7,300 nt of DNA from NCBI GenBank assembly GCA_019240175.1, contig JAFAYS010000562.1:1-7300 (forward strand). Direction: 5' to 3'. Under the pieces are notes generated by a model. It searched no databases and was not told where the DNA came from. It worked only from the letters and a program-made list of their open reading frames with translations. The stretch's first letter is position 1, and every line of letters begins with the position of its first letter. Shown piece after piece: positions 1 through 7,300 of the stretch. The DNA comes from Chloroflexota bacterium. Lineage in GTDB: Bacteria > Chloroflexota > Chloroflexia > Chloroflexales > Kallotenuaceae. Both the position numbers and the translations under genes were made by a program.

Positions 1-505
1 CGAGCAACCGTTTCTGCGCACCGGCGACCTGGGCTTTGTGGCCGACGGCGAACTGTTCGTGACGGGGCGCATCAAAGACATGTTGATCGTCAATGGGCGC
101 AACTATTACCCGCAAGACATTGAGCTGACCGTCGAGCGCTGCCATGCCGGGCTGCGTCCAGGCGGCGCGGCGGCCTTCGCGGTCGACGTCGCAGGCAGCG
201 AGCAGCTGGTCGTCGTGGCCGAGGTCGAGCGCGACTTTCGTCCCGACCGTCCGGCAACAGGAGACGCGCAGGCCGAGCCCGGAGTCGCGCGCGGCGAGCA
301 CCTCACCAAAACTATTCGCAAGGCGATCAGCGACGAGCATGAGCTGCGCGCCTACGAGATCGTTTTGCTCACGCCGGGTAGCTTGCCCAAAACGTCCAGC
401 GGCAAAGTGCAGCGCCACGCCTGCCGCGCCGGATTTTTAGAAGGCACGTTACGCACGTGGCAGACTGCGCCACAGCCTGAGCTTAAAGCCGCCGCCGATC
501 AATAA
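1..505 (+). CDS. Fatty acyl-AMP ligase (FAAL), C-terminal part, 5'-truncated by window edge
   Basis: The reading frame enters at base 2 and gives 167 residues before the TAA at 503-505; the true start lies upstream, and the ATG at 80 is internal. FAALs activate a free fatty acid with ATP to the acyl-adenylate and transfer it to an ACP rather than to CoA. Visible adenylate-forming motifs, numbered from base 2: TGDLGF (A7, residues 7-12), GRIKDMLIVNGRNYYPQDIE (A8 hinge, 22-41) and PKTSSGKVQR (A10) with the catalytic lysine at about residue 135. The GRNYYPQDIE wording of the hinge is typical of FAALs; CoA ligases usually have a different hinge sequence there. The FAAL-specific insertion that blocks CoA transfer lies in the missing N-terminal part, so the FAAL/CoA-ligase split rests on the hinge and on the ACP gene 46 bases downstream. 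The chain length of the substrate cannot be read from this end of the protein. Confidence 0.93.
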   Translation, partial: EQPFLRTGDLGFVADGELFVTGRIKDMLIVNGRNYYPQDIELTVERCHAGLRPGGAAAFAVDVAGSEQLVVVAEVERDFRPDRPATGDAQAEPGVARGEHLTKTIRKAISDEHELRAYEIVLLTPGSLPKTSSGKVQRHACRAGFLEGTLRTWQTAPQPELKAAADQ

Positions 506-538
506 GCGACGCAAACTATGATGCTAGCAACCAAGCCT

Positions 539-544
539 AAGGAG
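539..544 (+). promoter_or_regulatory. Ribosome binding site of the ACP gene
   Basis: AAGGAG, a near-perfect Shine-Dalgarno sequence, ends seven bases before the GTG at 552. It fixes this GTG as the ACP start although no ATG is present there. It sits in the 46-base gap after the FAAL stop codon, where I see no promoter or terminator, so the two genes are probably co-transcribed. Confidence 0.75.
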
Positions 545-551
545 AAACGCC

Positions 552-827
552 GTGAGTTCCGCTGTCGTTGACCCCCACACGACGAAAGTTCTGCCGGATG
601 CCGCCGCGATCGAAGAGTGGCTGATCAACACCCTTGCCGAGCAGCTCAATCTGTCCGCCGATGAGATCGAGCTTGACGAGCCCTTTGCCTCCTTTGGCCT
701 CGGATCAGCCGACGCCGTGATGCTGTCCGGCGATCTGCAAGACTGGCTCACACGTGAGCTATCCCCGACGCTGTTCTGGGAATATCCGACAATCAACTCG
801 CTTGCCGCTTATCTCGCCCGCGCCTAG
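552..827 (+). CDS. Discrete acyl carrier protein, FAAL-associated loading ACP
   Basis: This is a 91-residue carrier protein starting at GTG with a good Shine-Dalgarno site at 539-544 and ending in TAG. It is a single four-helix phosphopantetheine-binding domain: helix 1 around residues 20-34, the modification site FGLGSADAV with Ser52 as the expected 4'-phosphopantetheine attachment point, and the closing SPTLFWEYPTINSLAAYLA segment that precedes and forms helix 4. Free carrier proteins of this form (LSGDL after the serine, then a W/L-rich stretch and PT..W/Y.YPTI) commonly sit beside FAAL genes. The likely job is to receive the fatty acyl group from the FAAL product upstream and hand it to the ketosynthase of the downstream PKS. 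Oddity: the usual aspartate of the GLDS motif is glycine (GLGS); the serine itself is kept, so it should still be modifiable. It has no signal peptide and should be cytoplasmic. Confidence 0.92.
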   Translation: MSSAVVDPHTTKVLPDAAAIEEWLINTLAEQLNLSADEIELDEPFASFGLGSADAVMLSGDLQDWLTRELSPTLFWEYPTINSLAAYLARA

Positions 828-831
828 CGGG
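817..831 (+). other. Short GC-rich hairpin over the ACP stop codon
   Basis: CCCGC (817-821) can pair with GCGGG (827-831) around a five-base loop that contains most of the TAG stop. It is followed by only a short, mixed T stretch (TCGTTTCCT). This may be a weak attenuator or transcript-stability element between ACP and PKS, but a five-base stem is short and it is not a convincing intrinsic terminator. Confidence 0.25.
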
Positions 832-916
832 TCGTTTCCTACACTGAGGTAGGCCACGTCGCGCAAGCCTGGTTCCCCAGCCCAAACATCGCTCTACGCC
901 CGCAAACAGGCGTCAC
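828..916. other. ACP-PKS intergenic gap
   Basis: These 89 bases separate the ACP stop from the first PKS start codon. An in-frame TGA at 845-847 limits how far the PKS frame could extend upstream, and no in-frame ATG, GTG or TTG lies between it and 917. I see no convincing -35/-10 pair and no terminator. The likeliest reading is an untranslated spacer inside one operon. Confidence 0.5.

Positions 917-7300
<6,384 letters not shown>

Noticed and set aside
80..505. Internal ATG as the start of a small free-standing protein
   Set aside because: The adenylate-forming motif TGDLGF lies upstream in the same frame (20-37), so this is the tail of a larger FAAL cut by the window.
524..796. 90-codon minus-strand frame opposite the ACP gene
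   Set aside because: Serine-rich shadow. The + strand ACP has a clear ribosome site and carrier-protein motif.
817..840. Intrinsic terminator after the ACP gene
   Set aside because: The stem is only five base pairs and the following sequence is not a T tract, so it is kept only as a weak hairpin.

Overview
The window is one strand of a lipid-primed modular type I polyketide synthase (PKS) locus. All three genes read on the + strand and look like one operon: the C-terminal end of a fatty acyl-AMP ligase (FAAL, 1-505, cut by the left edge), a small discrete acyl carrier protein (ACP, 552-827), and the start of a large PKS protein (from 917, still open at the right edge, 2,128 codons in the window). 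No mobile element, RNA gene, CRISPR array or other accessory system is visible.

How the genes should work together: the FAAL activates a free fatty acid as its acyl-adenylate and passes it to the phosphopantetheine arm of the discrete ACP. The ketosynthase of the PKS then takes the acyl chain and extends it. The PKS carries one complete, fully reducing module in the order KS-AT-DH-(structural pseudo-KR)-ER-KR-ACP. Every catalytic motif I could place is intact, so one cycle should add two fully saturated backbone carbons. The acyltransferase has a VASH specificity motif, which fits neither the textbook malonyl nor the textbook methylmalonyl signature, so a methyl branch is possible but unproven. 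No methyltransferase domain is present. What follows the first module (more modules, thioesterase or stop codon) lies outside the window.

Organism: a bacterium with GC-rich DNA (roughly 60-65% by eye). FAAL-ACP-PKS loading sets are known from cyanobacteria, mycobacteria, myxobacteria and other filamentous or gliding bacteria. The DNA is strikingly rich in GATC (about 120 by hand count against roughly 25-28 expected), but the cyanobacterial HIP1 octamer GCGATCGC was seen only once. Third codon positions are less extreme than in Streptomyces-like actinobacteria. A Chloroflexota-type or similar host is a guess; the taxon cannot be fixed from this window.

The architecture belongs to a known class. 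Points worth a second look are the fully reducing module placed directly after a fatty-acid loading set, the AT signature, the ACP with GLGS instead of GLDS, and the GATC/aspartate-codon context bias.
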